This document shows, piece by piece, positions 45,361-53,385 of a stretch of DNA of 64,000 nt (within the stretch, counting starts at the first letter, position 1; every line of letters starts with the position of its first letter). The notes under the pieces are model-generated. The model was not told the origin of the DNA and searched no databases. It saw only the letters and a list, made by a program, of their open reading frames with translations. The position numbers and the translations under genes were made by a program. Source of the DNA: Acidobacteria bacterium Ga0074141 (GTDB taxonomy: Bacteria > Acidobacteriota > Blastocatellia > Pyrinomonadales > Pyrinomonadaceae); assembly GCA_001464665.1 (NCBI GenBank), contig LNDP01000023.1:842157-906156 (forward strand), given 5' to 3'.

Positions 45361-46488
45361 ATGACGCCTGAGATTCGATCGCTTTTCGCTGCCACCGAGC
45401 ACTACGCCTACCTCAATTCTGCCGCCGTTTCGCCGATGCCGCGTACTGCCATCGAGGCTGTTAATTGGCAGCTCAACGATGTCGCAAAGTATGGCTCGGA
45501 GCACTATCCCGAGTGGGTCAAGACAAAGGGACGTTGCCGCGATCTGCTCGCGGGAATGGTGAACGTCAGCCCGGAACACATCGCATTCATGCGAAACACG
45601 TCGGACGGGTTCGCGGCGGTCGCCGCCGGTCTTGACTGGAAGGCGGGCGACAACATCGTGACCTTCGCAAACGAATTTCCGGCAAATTTTTATCCATGGA
45701 GGCGTGTCCGTGACCGTTTCGGTGTCGAACTGCGAATCTGCCCGGAACGCGATGGAAGGTACGAGACCGACGAGCTTCTCGACATGATCGACTCGAACAC
45801 GCGGGTCGTCGCCGTTAGTGCAGTTCAATTCGCTTCCGGTTACCGTGCCGACCTTGAGACGATCGGCAATGCGGCCCGGGCGGCCGACGCTCTTTTCGCG
45901 GTAGATATTATTCAGGGGCTCGGCCAAATGGGCTTTGACCTTGACGGGGCGAAGGTTGATATCGCAGCGGGTGCAAGCCATAAATGGCTTTGTGCTCCCG
46001 AGGGCTGCGGTATTCTCTACGTTTCCGCACGAGCACGTGAACGGGTCGATCCGGCTTTCGTCGGCTGGATAAGCGTAGAGACGCCTTGGGACTTTGAGGA
46101 CCGCGAACAGCCCTTCAAGCCAAACGCCCTTGCCTGGGAGAGCGGTACCGGGCCTTCGTCGCTTTTTTACGGCCTTGAGCAAAGCTTGACTCTTCTCAAC
46201 AGCGTCGGGCTTGCCAACATTCGTAGTTACCTTACCGAGCTTTCTGGCTATCTTTGCGAACGGCTCGCAGGCACGAATTATCGAATCATTAGTTCACGAG
46301 AGCCCTCGGAAGCAACGGCGATCGTCTGCATCGAGCATCTCGGCGGGATGCATTGCAGTGAGATCGCCGAGCGGCTGCGGGCGGCGGGCGTTATCGTCTC
46401 GCCGCGGGGTGAAAGGCTTCGGATCGCTCCACATTTTTACAACAATAAGGAAGATATCGATCGGCTCATCGACGCACTTCCCGAGTAA
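45361..46488 (+). CDS. Class V aminotransferase (cysteine desulfurase/kynureninase-like)
   Basis: 375-residue PLP enzyme. YAYLNSAAVSPMP at the start, NTSDGFAAVA, DIIQGLGQMGFD, and the PLP-lysine in GASHKWLCAPEGCG identify the class V fold. The loop for a cysteine desulfurase active-site Cys is not clear, so the enzyme may be an isopenicillin-N-epimerase-like or other lyase/transaminase; the substrate is not predictable. It is transcribed alone and converges on a membrane protein with 3 bases between stops. Confidence 0.9.
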   Translation: MTPEIRSLFAATEHYAYLNSAAVSPMPRTAIEAVNWQLNDVAKYGSEHYPEWVKTKGRCRDLLAGMVNVSPEHIAFMRNTSDGFAAVAAGLDWKAGDNIVTFANEFPANFYPWRRVRDRFGVELRICPERDGRYETDELLDMIDSNTRVVAVSAVQFASGYRADLETIGNAARAADALFAVDIIQGLGQMGFDLDGAKVDIAAGASHKWLCAPEGCGILYVSARARERVDPAFVGWISVETPWDFEDREQPFKPNALAWESGTGPSSLFYGLEQSLTLLNSVGLANIRSYLTELSGYLCERLAGTNYRIISSREPSEATAIVCIEHLGGMHCSEIAERLRAAGVIVSPRGERLRIAPHFYNNKEDIDRLIDALPE

Positions 46489-46491
46489 TGC

Positions 46492-47331
46492 CTAAGGTTC
46501 GAGCCTGAGCGGCTCCGAAAGATCGTCGAGGTTTAGCCGCGTCAACCCGCCCGCATCCGAAAATGCGACCATCTTTTCGCGTTGGCCTTCGCGGTATTTG
46601 AAGTAGGAAAATCCAACGGTCGCTCCGAGCAGGATAGCAACTCCAAATCCCAATACCATCCACATGATCGTTGAGTAGATGATGTCGCGCGAGGTCGTGA
46701 TGAAATAGCGTTCGAGGTTCCGCAACAGGAACGGGCTCTCGCCGAGCCACTGCACGTCCTTCGCGTACGTTACCTGATCGATCAGGGCAGCTGCGGCCAC
46801 TGTATCCGGCGTATCGAAAACAAAGACGGAGTAGTTCCCGACACGGCGGTAAACCGTAGGCGGCTCGGTCGGAGTTTCGGTCAAAATACGGAGAAATTCA
46901 GCATCCGCGGCGGAGGCAAACTGCGGCGTGGGGTACTCAATAATAAGCAGCCGGCCCTCGGGATAAACGGCACTTGCGGCCTCGGTACCGCCGATGAACT
47001 CGATCGCGGTGTTAACCGGCCGATCGCCGATCACCCTTGCAAACTCTTCCTTTGATGCTATGAACGACGCATTTTCCCGAACCGTTTCCCAGTTCGGCAG
47101 ATGGGTCAGGATCACGGGCACTCCGGAATCCTCGTCAATTTCCTGCGTGCGGACGCCCGTTTGTGGCTGAGCGGGGACAATGCTGCTCGCGAAGGTCAAG
47201 AACAGTGCCGCGGCGATCATTCGGCTGCAAATACCGATCAGCCCGAGCGTTCTTGATGTGCGGAATAAACCGTTTCGCGTTTTGTATTTGTCAGTAAGTG
47301 TGGCCACGGAAAATGTATCAAAATCGTTCAA
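46492..47331 (-). CDS. Exported membrane protein of unknown function
   Basis: Up to 279 residues; an internal ATG at 47220 (MIAAALFLTFASSIVPAQ) would give a 242-residue form with a clean signal peptide and is quite likely the true start. The extracytoplasmic domain (about 60-210) has LLIIEYPTPQFASAADAEFL and RVGNYSVFVFDTPDT, resembling acidobacterial DUF6599-type proteins. A strong C-terminal span (IMWMVLGFGVAILLGATVGFSYF) leaves a short cytoplasmic tail. The role is unknown. Confidence 0.75.
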   Translation of the reverse strand: MNDFDTFSVATLTDKYKTRNGLFRTSRTLGLIGICSRMIAAALFLTFASSIVPAQPQTGVRTQEIDEDSGVPVILTHLPNWETVRENASFIASKEEFARVIGDRPVNTAIEFIGGTEAASAVYPEGRLLIIEYPTPQFASAADAEFLRILTETPTEPPTVYRRVGNYSVFVFDTPDTVAAAALIDQVTYAKDVQWLGESPFLLRNLERYFITTSRDIIYSTIMWMVLGFGVAILLGATVGFSYFKYREGQREKMVAFSDAGGLTRLNLDDLSEPLRLEP

Positions 47332-47528
47332 GAGACAACTATACCATATCGTGCGCAGTGCAACGGAAAGCCGTCAAGTGAACGAATTGAATCCTCTCTA
47401 TGATGTTCAGCGAAATCAAAGGTATGCCTCGAAAATACAGTAAAAATATGAAAGAAAGGGCCGGTACGGGGCGATTTTCGAGGTTTGGCACGCTTTTTGA
47501 AGCTTGGGATATCGGGGGAGACACGGAA

Positions 47529-48194
47529 ATGACTACAGAAACCTTGAACTATCCTATTTGGCAGAGCGGCACGGCGGCCGCGGAGAGCGATTCGGCTAAG
47601 GCAAAATACGTATCTCCGCTCGCAGCCACGAGCGACTTTGAACTCACGCAATCTGCTGCAACGGGCGACATGGCGGCCTTTGAAGAGATCTATCAGCGGC
47701 ATCACCGCAGGGTCTATTCGATCTGCCTCCGCATGCTCCAGAATGCATATGAGGCCGAAGACCTTACTCAGGATGTTTTCATCCAGCTTTATCGTAAGAT
47801 CGGCAGCTTCCGCGGCGACTCGGCCTTTACAACGTGGCTGCACCGGATGACGGTCAACCAGGTCTTGATGCACTTCCGTAAGCGGAACGTGAAGTACGAA
47901 AAGGTTACTGAGGAAGGCGAAACGCCGGACCAAGTGGTCACCGGCACGACCGATCCAGAGCGTATGCAGGTCGTTGACAAGATCGCCCTTGAGCACGCGA
48001 TCGAGCAGCTTCCGGCTGGCTACAAGAACGTCTTCTTGCTCCACGACGTCGAAGGCTTTGAGCACGAAGAGGTCGCACGCATCCTCGGATGCTCGGTCGG
48101 CACATCGAAGTCGCAGCTCCATAAGGCACGGCTCAAGCTTCGCAAGCTTTTGCAGAAGAAGGCCAATCCGCGTCTTGTTGGCGTAAATATCTAA
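47529..48194 (+). CDS. RpoE-like ECF sigma factor
   Basis: 221-residue sigma factor. Region 2 is [20 protein letters not shown]...[16 protein letters not shown] and [15 protein letters not shown]. Region 4 is [17 protein letters not shown] then [30 protein letters not shown]. It belongs to the SigW/RpoE-like ECF class. ATG 47529 is preferred because GGGGGAG lies 8 bases upstream; a longer frame from 47400 adds 43 basic residues and has no ribosome site. No anti-sigma gene is adjacent. A clear intrinsic terminator follows. Confidence 0.93.
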   Translation: MTTETLNYPIWQSGTAAAESDSAKAKYVSPLAATSDFELTQSAATGDMAAFEEIYQRHHRRVYSICLRMLQNAYEAEDLTQDVFIQLYRKIGSFRGDSAFTTWLHRMTVNQVLMHFRKRNVKYEKVTEEGETPDQVVTGTTDPERMQVVDKIALEHAIEQLPAGYKNVFLLHDVEGFEHEEVARILGCSVGTSKSQLHKARLKLRKLLQKKANPRLVGVNI

Positions 48195-48225
48195 ATTCGA
48201 AATGCGTCTCCTGTCTGAGAACGCA

Positions 48226-48260
48226 GGGCTCGCCGAAAGCGGCGGGCCTTTTTCGTTTTT
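48226..48260 (+). terminator. Intrinsic terminator of the ECF sigma gene
   Basis: The stem GGGCTCGCCG-AAAG-CGGCGGGCC is followed by TTTTTCGTTTTT. It starts 32 bases after the sigma factor stop codon and is a textbook rho-independent terminator. Confidence 0.92.
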
Positions 48261-48347
48261 CGCGGGTGAGTTTTCTGCTCCGGCGGGACGATGGTATATT
48301 TCTACCATTCCCGTTACACGTTCTTTCCTTCTTATCCAAACACGTTT

Positions 48348-50498
48348 ATGAAGACTTCGATCCTTCTTTTCGCCACTCTTTTGTTCACTGCTTTTTCCTC
48401 GCCGGTGGTGATTCCGGCGGACGAGCCCTGGCAGCGGGTCGAGGTGATCCGTACTGAAAAAGGCGTTCCGCACATCCGGGCGAAGGATCTCTATGCGGCA
48501 GGCTATGCACTCGCCTGGCTGCAGTCCGAGGATTACGGCGACCAAACGGGAATGCGGCTGCTCGCGGCGAGCGGGCGATGGGCAACGGTTTCGGGCTATG
48601 AACAGATGGACTCCGACTTCGCCATCCGCCGCGTGCGGGCAAAGGCCGAGCCGAAATACGCTACGCTCTCGAAGGACGTCCGCGACGTCTATGAAGGCTT
48701 TGCTGCGGGGATCAATCGCTTTATAAAGCTCCATCCCGGCAAGTTTCCGGCCGGAATGCCGAGCGACTTCACCGGCTTCGACGTGCTCTCGACCGAGCTC
48801 GTCCAGCCCTCGGCCCAGAAGATCCGCAACTTTCTCAATCAAAGGCCTGCCCGCAGCGACGACGACCCGACGACGATGGAAGGGGAAGGCGAAGGTCCCG
48901 ACGACGGCTCGAATGCCTGGGCCCTTGCCCCGAGCCGAACGAAATCCGGCAAGGCGATCCTGCTCCGCAACCCGCATCTCCGTTGGTCGGCGGGCTACTA
49001 CGAAGCACATATGACGGTACCCGGCGTGATCGATTTTTATGGCGATTTCCGCATCGGCGGTGCGTTCGGCGTGATCGGTGGCTTTAATCGCTATCTCGGC
49101 TTTTCGACGACGAACAACTCGCAGGACCTCGATCAGATCTACACGCTCGACGCCGACCCGGCCAAGCCCGATCACTACATCTTCGACGGTGCTTCGGTGC
49201 CGCTCATCCGCGAGTTGGTCACGGTTCCCTTCCGCAACGGCGATGCCGTCTCGACCGAGACCCGCGAGTTTTGGTCCACGCCGCTCGGGCCTGTGATCAA
49301 ACGCGAGGACGGCAAGATCTTCATTTTCAAGTACGCGGGTGAGGCCGAGGTCCGCGGCGGCGAGCAGTTCCTTAAGATGATGCGTGCGAAATCGCTCACC
49401 GAGTGGAAAGACGCGATGAAGATGCGTGCCCGCATGACCTCGAACTTCACCTACGCCGACCGCGACGGCAACATCTACTATCTCTGGAACGCTGCACTGC
49501 CGCGGCTGCCGCATCCGCCGGTCGATGATCTGACGGCCTTGCCGGCTAAAGGAGTGAAGGACGTTTGGACCGAATACGTGCCATTCGAGTCTTTGCCGCA
49601 GGTGCTCAACCCGCCGGGCGGCTATGTCCGCAACGAGAACAGCTCGCATCATTACACCAATGTCCGGACTCCGGTCGTGACAAAGAATGCCTTTCCAAAC
49701 TTTGAACAGCCGCGGCTTTCGCTCCGCAGCCAACTCGGGCTTCAGCTCGTCGGCGGCGATGAAAAGTTCAGCCTCGAAGACATCTGGAAGCTCAAGCATA
49801 ACTACCGTGCGTTGCTCGCCGACCGCGTGAAGCCCGACCTCGTCGCGGCGGTGAAAGCGGCAAAGGCCGAAGGCCATGTCGCTGCGGCGATCGGGGTGCT
49901 CGAAAAATGGGACAACACCACTTCGCCCGAGAGCCGCGGTTCTGTGCTCTTTCAGGAATGGTGGCGGCACTATTCCGGGCTTCGCGACGGCCGCGGGCAA
50001 ACGCTGCCGGATCCCGAGCGGTATGCCAAGCCCTGGAGCATTGACGACCCTTTTAACACGCCCCGCGGGCTTGCGGATCCAAAGCGTGCGGCCGAGTCGT
50101 TCGTTTGGGCAGTTGAAGAGGTGAAAAAGCGTTACGGCAGCTTTGATGTCGCCTGGGGCGAGGTGCATCGCGTCCGCCGCGGCCCGGTTGATGTGCCGGT
50201 CGGGGGCTGCGGCAACGACCTCGGTTGCTTTCGCATTATGACCTTTGAACGCGCCGCAGACGGCAAGATGGCCGCGATCGGCGGTGACGGCTGGACGTTT
50301 GCGGTCGAATTTGGCGACGTGCCGCGAGCCTTTTCCGTGCTCGCCTATGGCCAGAGCAACCGGCCCGACTCGCCGCATCACACCGACCAAGCCGCGATGT
50401 TCGCCGCCGGCGAAGCAAAGCGCGTCGCCTTTACCGAGGCCGATGTGGACAAGCAAGTGATCAAGCGATACCGCCCCGGCGAAAAGGCCGTGCGATAA
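48348..50498 (+). CDS. Penicillin acylase-family N-terminal nucleophile hydrolase
   Basis: 716-residue exported amidohydrolase. A signal peptide (SILLFATLLFTAFSSPVV) precedes the A-chain. Autocatalytic cleavage before Ser188 in DDGSNAWAL would expose the nucleophile of the B-chain. Other family segments are LLRNPHLRWSAGYYEAH, FSTTNNSQDLDQIY and RNENSSHHYTNV. Substrates in this family include beta-lactams, acyl-homoserine lactones and other N-acyl compounds; it could quench quorum signals, but this is inference. ATG 48348 gives the proper signal peptide. The composite repeat copy B begins 22 bases after the stop. Confidence 0.93.
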   Translation: MKTSILLFATLLFTAFSSPVVIPADEPWQRVEVIRTEKGVPHIRAKDLYAAGYALAWLQSEDYGDQTGMRLLAASGRWATVSGYEQMDSDFAIRRVRAKAEPKYATLSKDVRDVYEGFAAGINRFIKLHPGKFPAGMPSDFTGFDVLSTELVQPSAQKIRNFLNQRPARSDDDPTTMEGEGEGPDDGSNAWALAPSRTKSGKAILLRNPHLRWSAGYYEAHMTVPGVIDFYGDFRIGGAFGVIGGFNRYLGFSTTNNSQDLDQIYTLDADPAKPDHYIFDGASVPLIRELVTVPFRNGDAVSTETREFWSTPLGPVIKREDGKIFIFKYAGEAEVRGGEQFLKMMRAKSLTEWKDAMKMRARMTSNFTYADRDGNIYYLWNAALPRLPHPPVDDLTALPAKGVKDVWTEYVPFESLPQVLNPPGGYVRNENSSHHYTNVRTPVVTKNAFPNFEQPRLSLRSQLGLQLVGGDEKFSLEDIWKLKHNYRALLADRVKPDLVAAVKAAKAEGHVAAAIGVLEKWDNTTSPESRGSVLFQEWWRHYSGLRDGRGQTLPDPERYAKPWSIDDPFNTPRGLADPKRAAESFVWAVEEVKKRYGSFDVAWGEVHRVRRGPVDVPVGGCGNDLGCFRIMTFERAADGKMAAIGGDGWTFAVEFGDVPRAFSVLAYGQSNRPDSPHHTDQAAMFAAGEAKRVAFTEADVDKQVIKRYRPGEKAVR

Positions 50499-50549
50499 CA
50501 CTAGGGCCGATGGCTCTTTCGTTTCATTTTTTATTGCGGCCATATATCT

Positions 50550-50612
50550 CTGAAACGGCTGAAACGAATGAAAGAAATAAATCGCCTGTAACACTTGAAA
50601 CGCCTGAAACAC
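50550..50612 (+). repeat. Nonamer array, 7 units
   Basis: CTGAAACGG, CTGAAACGA, ATGAAAGAA, ATAAATCGC, CTGTAACAC, TTGAAACGC and CTGAAACAC. The order of variant units parallels that of the 40847-40918 array, meaning the two descend from one array and did not expand independently. Confidence 0.85.
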
Positions 50613-50775
50613 TCGGGCTTTTTTGAGTCCCGGCTATAGAGAATTCCGGATTCCAGATTCCGAATTTGAAGATGAGCCCTTGCTGACGTGGGCCTCCGAC
50701 ACGAAATTCCGCATTCCGACTTCCGAATCCCGCATTTCTTGGTGTTCTGTTTTTTTGTGGGCATCGCGCGTTAGC

Positions 50776-50874
50776 GGAAACGCCGCGAACACCGTGAACA
50801 TAGCGAACAACAGAAACGCCTCGAACATCGCGAACATCTGGAACGTGTGGGACATCTGGAACGCCTGGAACACG
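50776..50874 (+). repeat. Nonamer array, 11 units
   Basis: Eleven consecutive 9-base units of the form NNGAACNNN, for example GCGAACATC, TGGAACGTG, TGGAACGCC. The AAC core stays in register throughout. No counterpart was found in copy A, so this array is specific to copy B. Confidence 0.85.
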
Positions 50875-51325
50875 TGGCCGGGCTTGGGTCTTCGGTCTTT
50901 GGCATTGTTTCGCATTGTCAATTGTTAATTGGATCATCGTTAATTGGTTAAAAATGGACATCGGGCTTTGAGCTTCGATTCCGGCTTACAGCTAAATGCT
51001 CAAGGCTTAGAGCTGATCGCTACAAACGTCCGGCCTCTGCTAACGGCTCACGGCTAACTTTCCCCCGCTGTCCATTTTCCTATGCCTTCAAAGCAATGTG
51101 AACGGCGATCCGTGAGATATGGACGATATGGATGATATGGATGGTAAGAGTTGCGGAGTTTTGAGTCCGTCTTTTGCCAGCTTTGGAACGCGGGCATCCC
51201 TGCCCGCCCGTGTCGGGTGGGCTCAAAGCCGGAATGCCGCGGCACCTAGAAGAGGACTCTTTTAACCACGAAAAAAGAAAAATAAGAAAACCGAAATTCC
51301 GCTTGGGTCTCTGACTGGCCGGCGT

Positions 51326-52528
51326 TCAGGATTCGGTGATCCGAATATTTCGGCGGGCGAGTTCGGCTACGAATTTTTCGGGGTCGATGGCTTTTTCTTG
51401 CGGGGTTGCTCCGCGGGCGAGGACCTCGCCGCGGGCCATCATTTGGGCGATGATGGATGCGGGGAAGGCGGTGGTGCGCATCATTGCAGAGAGGCCGGTC
51501 GCGGGGTCTTGTTTGTCTACGATGTCGTAGCGGAGACGGGCGGTTTCGGCGGCCTGCGGCGATGCAGGCGAGGACGCCTGCGTCACAGTCGCCAAGCCCG
51601 TTCCGACGAACTCTAGGCTGACGAGGACGTAGTCGGGGCCGTCGGCGGGAAGGTGCTGTTGGAGGAGTTGGGCGAAGACCTTGCGGGGTGTGATTTGAGA
51701 CGCATCGATGGCGGCGAACTGGCCGCCCGCCGACAATGGCTCGCTTGAGCAGAGGCCGAGGTCGATCATTGTCCGGAATTTTTCGCAGTGGCCGGCGTAG
51801 CGAATGGTCTTGTAGTCGAGCTCCTTGATCTTGCCAAGGAAGGTATCGGGCAGCGTCGAGGTGCCGCCGGAGGTTTGAAAGGCCTCGAGCGGCGGAAAGC
51901 CTTCGAACTCGAGGGATTCAAGCTCGGTCATTGACGGCACTTCGGTTATCTCGCCACCGCGGATGACGCGGGCGACCTCAATGTATTCATTGATCAGGCC
52001 TTCGACCGAAAAGACGAGCTGGTAATCGAGCGGCGGTTCGGGCCGCTGCGGAAGGCCGCCGACGCGGATGTGTATCTCGTCGAGCCGTTCGAAGCGGGCG
52101 GCACCGTGCATCGCCAGGATCGAGACCATTCCGGGCGCAAGACCGCAGTCGGGAATGATATTGATGCCGGCAGCTTTCGCCTGCTCATCCATCGCAAGCT
52201 GGGCATCGACGACATAGTTATTCCCGCCGAGGTCGCAGAAGTTCGTGCTGGTCTCGATGGCCGCCCTCGAGAGCGACTCGTTATACCAATAATTTACGCA
52301 CGAAATGGCCGAATCGTGGCCCTGCATTAGGCGGGCGATGTCCGAGTGGTTTGCGGCATCGACGTGATGGGCGTCTATCCGCGAGGTGCCGACCGCCTCG
52401 GCGACCGCTTCCGCCTTTTTTAGGTCGGCATCGGCAACGGTGACGCTTTCAACGCCCGGCGAGTTATGGACAAGATCAAAGGCCGCACCATGTCCCATGC
52501 GGCCCGCTCCGAGAACGAGAATTTTCAT
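51326..52528 (-). CDS. Saccharopine dehydrogenase-like oxidoreductase
   Basis: 400-residue NAD(P)-binding oxidoreductase. The N-terminal Rossmann motif is VLGAGRMGHGAAFDLV, followed by AISCVNYWYN, FCDLGGNN and PDCGLAPGMVSI, which are typical of the saccharopine dehydrogenase/LYS9 family. The reaction could be in lysine or related amino-acid metabolism. Two segments look like repeat-derived inserts: SEPLSAGGQFAAID, encoded by REP-B sequence, and TQASSPASPQAAE, encoded by a 24-base palindrome. Both keep the frame. The intergenic space upstream is wholly a heptamer array and no ribosome site is visible before the ATG. Confidence 0.9.
   Translation of the reverse strand: MKILVLGAGRMGHGAAFDLVHNSPGVESVTVADADLKKAEAVAEAVGTSRIDAHHVDAANHSDIARLMQGHDSAISCVNYWYNESLSRAAIETSTNFCDLGGNNYVVDAQLAMDEQAKAAGINIIPDCGLAPGMVSILAMHGAARFERLDEIHIRVGGLPQRPEPPLDYQLVFSVEGLINEYIEVARVIRGGEITEVPSMTELESLEFEGFPPLEAFQTSGGTSTLPDTFLGKIKELDYKTIRYAGHCEKFRTMIDLGLCSSEPLSAGGQFAAIDASQITPRKVFAQLLQQHLPADGPDYVLVSLEFVGTGLATVTQASSPASPQAAETARLRYDIVDKQDPATGLSAMMRTTAFPASIIAQMMARGEVLARGATPQEKAIDPEKFVAELARRNIRITES
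51561..51584. repeat. Palindrome inside a coding sequence
   Basis: GATGCAGGCG-AGGA-CGCCTGCGTC forms a 10-bp stem with one wobble pair. It encodes part of TQASSPASPQA in the saccharopine dehydrogenase-like protein, a low-complexity stretch likely added by insertion of the palindrome. Confidence 0.65.
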
Positions 52529-52537
52529 ACGTTAAAA

Positions 52538-52663
52538 GTGAGCAGTGAGCTGTTAGCAGTGAGCCGTGCGTTGTGAAATTAAATTTATGGATCAAGCTGT
52601 AAGCTATAAGCCGTTAGCTTTTAGCTTTCTTACTGCTCACGGCTCACTGCTCACCGCTCACAC
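52538..52663. repeat. Opposed heptamer arrays filling an operon gap
   Basis: Six GTGAGCN-type units (52538-52579) face nine units ending in CACGGCT, CACTGCT and CACCGCT (52596-52658). GTGAGCAGTGAGC and its near-complement GCTCACTGCTCAC allow a long hairpin. The arrays occupy the whole space between the pilZ-like stop and the start of the saccharopine dehydrogenase-like gene. Confidence 0.85.
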
Positions 52664-52667
52664 CTTT

Positions 52668-53033
52668 CTACCAGTCATCGAGGTCTTCCGGTTCCTGGCC
52701 GGCGATGGTCTCGCCTGCGAGTTCCCAGACCTTTTTCTTCCAGCTCCGCATTCCTTCAACCAGGTTGAGCGCCGCCTGCGGGTGGGCCGCATTGCGTTCG
52801 AGCCGGATGACCTCGGCCGTTACGGTGACGGGGTCGTCAAGGTTTTCGGTGACGGTCAGGTTCACCTTTGACCCGACGGTCGGGAGCTTTCGCGGCAGAT
52901 AAACGAGCGTTCCGGCCGGGCCGACGTTCTCGGTCAATCCGTCCTCGGTAACCTCATTGCCCGCCTCGTCCTTCCAGCGGATCTGGATGGGAAAAGATAT
53001 GGCGTATCGCGAGCCGTGGCGTCTGTCCTGCAT
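52668..53033 (-). CDS. PilZ domain protein
   Basis: 121-residue protein with the c-di-GMP-binding signature of PilZ: RRHGSRYAI near the N-terminus (RxxxR) and a later TENVGPAGTLVYLP in place of the usual (D/N)xSxxG. The altered second motif may weaken or alter ligand binding. Beta strands follow (VNLTVTENLDDPVTVTAEVIRLER). ATG 53033 is chosen by the domain boundary; upstream codons are not protein-like. It is transcribed toward the saccharopine dehydrogenase-like gene. Confidence 0.85.
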   Translation of the reverse strand: MQDRRHGSRYAISFPIQIRWKDEAGNEVTEDGLTENVGPAGTLVYLPRKLPTVGSKVNLTVTENLDDPVTVTAEVIRLERNAAHPQAALNLVEGMRSWKKKVWELAGETIAGQEPEDLDDW

Positions 53034-53385
53034 TTGGTTGGGCCTCAACTTTTGTGTTGTAGAAACGTTTGAGTAGGGTGAACTCGGAGAAATCGCCTTC
53101 CGCGAGTGCCCCGATATTCTAACAGAACGGCTCTTTTTTGCACAATTATTTGTGGCGTAGCAAACGCCGCCCGGCGATTTTGACCCCTTTTTTGAGCTAG
53201 ACAAGCCTTTTTTTAGATGATAGGGTCTTAAGTTGTTCCAAAGCCAATGCCAAGGAGCATGCCGAAACCAATGTTTTGGCACATTTAATCAGGTCATGTT
53301 TATTAACGAATAGTGGCTGTTCCCCACGGTGACATCCGCTATTTTTGACTTTTTATAGCTACGTGAATTTTTAATGGTCGGATTT
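53034..53385. other. Divergent promoter region
   Basis: 352 bases between the divergent pilZ-like and 3D-domain genes. A GCC-rich stretch (53163-53178) lies next to TTTTTTGAGC, and sequence closer to the 3D gene is AT-rich (TTTTTGACTTTTTATAGC near 53342 could hold promoter elements). No small gene or recognised riboswitch is evident. Confidence 0.5.

Larger units (their letters stand above)
50521..51190 (+). repeat. Composite intergenic repeat, copy B
   Basis: Block order is GTTTCATTTTTT (50521), CTGAAACGG nonamers (50550-50612), GGAATTC-type heptamers (50641-50668, 50704-50738), GAACATCTG nonamers (50776-50874), GGCTTGGGTCTTCGG (50880), GATCATCG, AGCTNNN heptamers (50983-51058), CCCCGCTGTCCATT, ATCCGTGAGATATGG with three nonamers (51116-51142), and GAGTTGCGGAG. 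It is colinear with copy A but inverted in the chromosome, with an extra middle segment. Confidence 0.8.
50499..51325. other. 0.83-kb gene-free region dominated by repeats
   Basis: It contains composite repeat copy B (50521-51190) with three nonamer and several heptamer arrays, a hairpin GCGGGCA-TCCC-TGCCCGC (51190-51207), and an A-rich stretch AAAAAAGAAAAATAAG near 51270. Frames that stay open through this DNA do so because 9-base periods avoid stops, not because they encode proteins. Confidence 0.8.

Noticed and set aside
46490-46510. Possible tRNA T-arm (GGTTCGAGCC)
   Set aside because: It lies at the coding end of the membrane protein gene, and no acceptor or anticodon stem can be built around it. 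No tRNA was found in the window.
47328-50612. 1094-codon open frame on the minus strand
   Set aside because: It is antisense to the ECF sigma factor and penicillin acylase genes, both with clear motifs. Its start lies in the nonamer array, and its sequence has no recognisable domain. Long antisense frames are expected in GC-rich codon use.
50524-50961. 145-codon minus-strand frame through repeat copy B, with GVSGVS-like repeats
   Set aside because: The frame is open only because 9-base arrays have no stops. Two other frames are open too, and the predicted peptide is pure repeat translation. The corresponding frame at 40717-40944 is rejected for the same reason.
53034-53385. c-di-AMP or other riboswitch before the 3D-domain gene
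   Set aside because: Cell-wall enzyme genes often carry such switches, but none of the conserved motifs of a known class could be found by eye; a covariance search would be needed.
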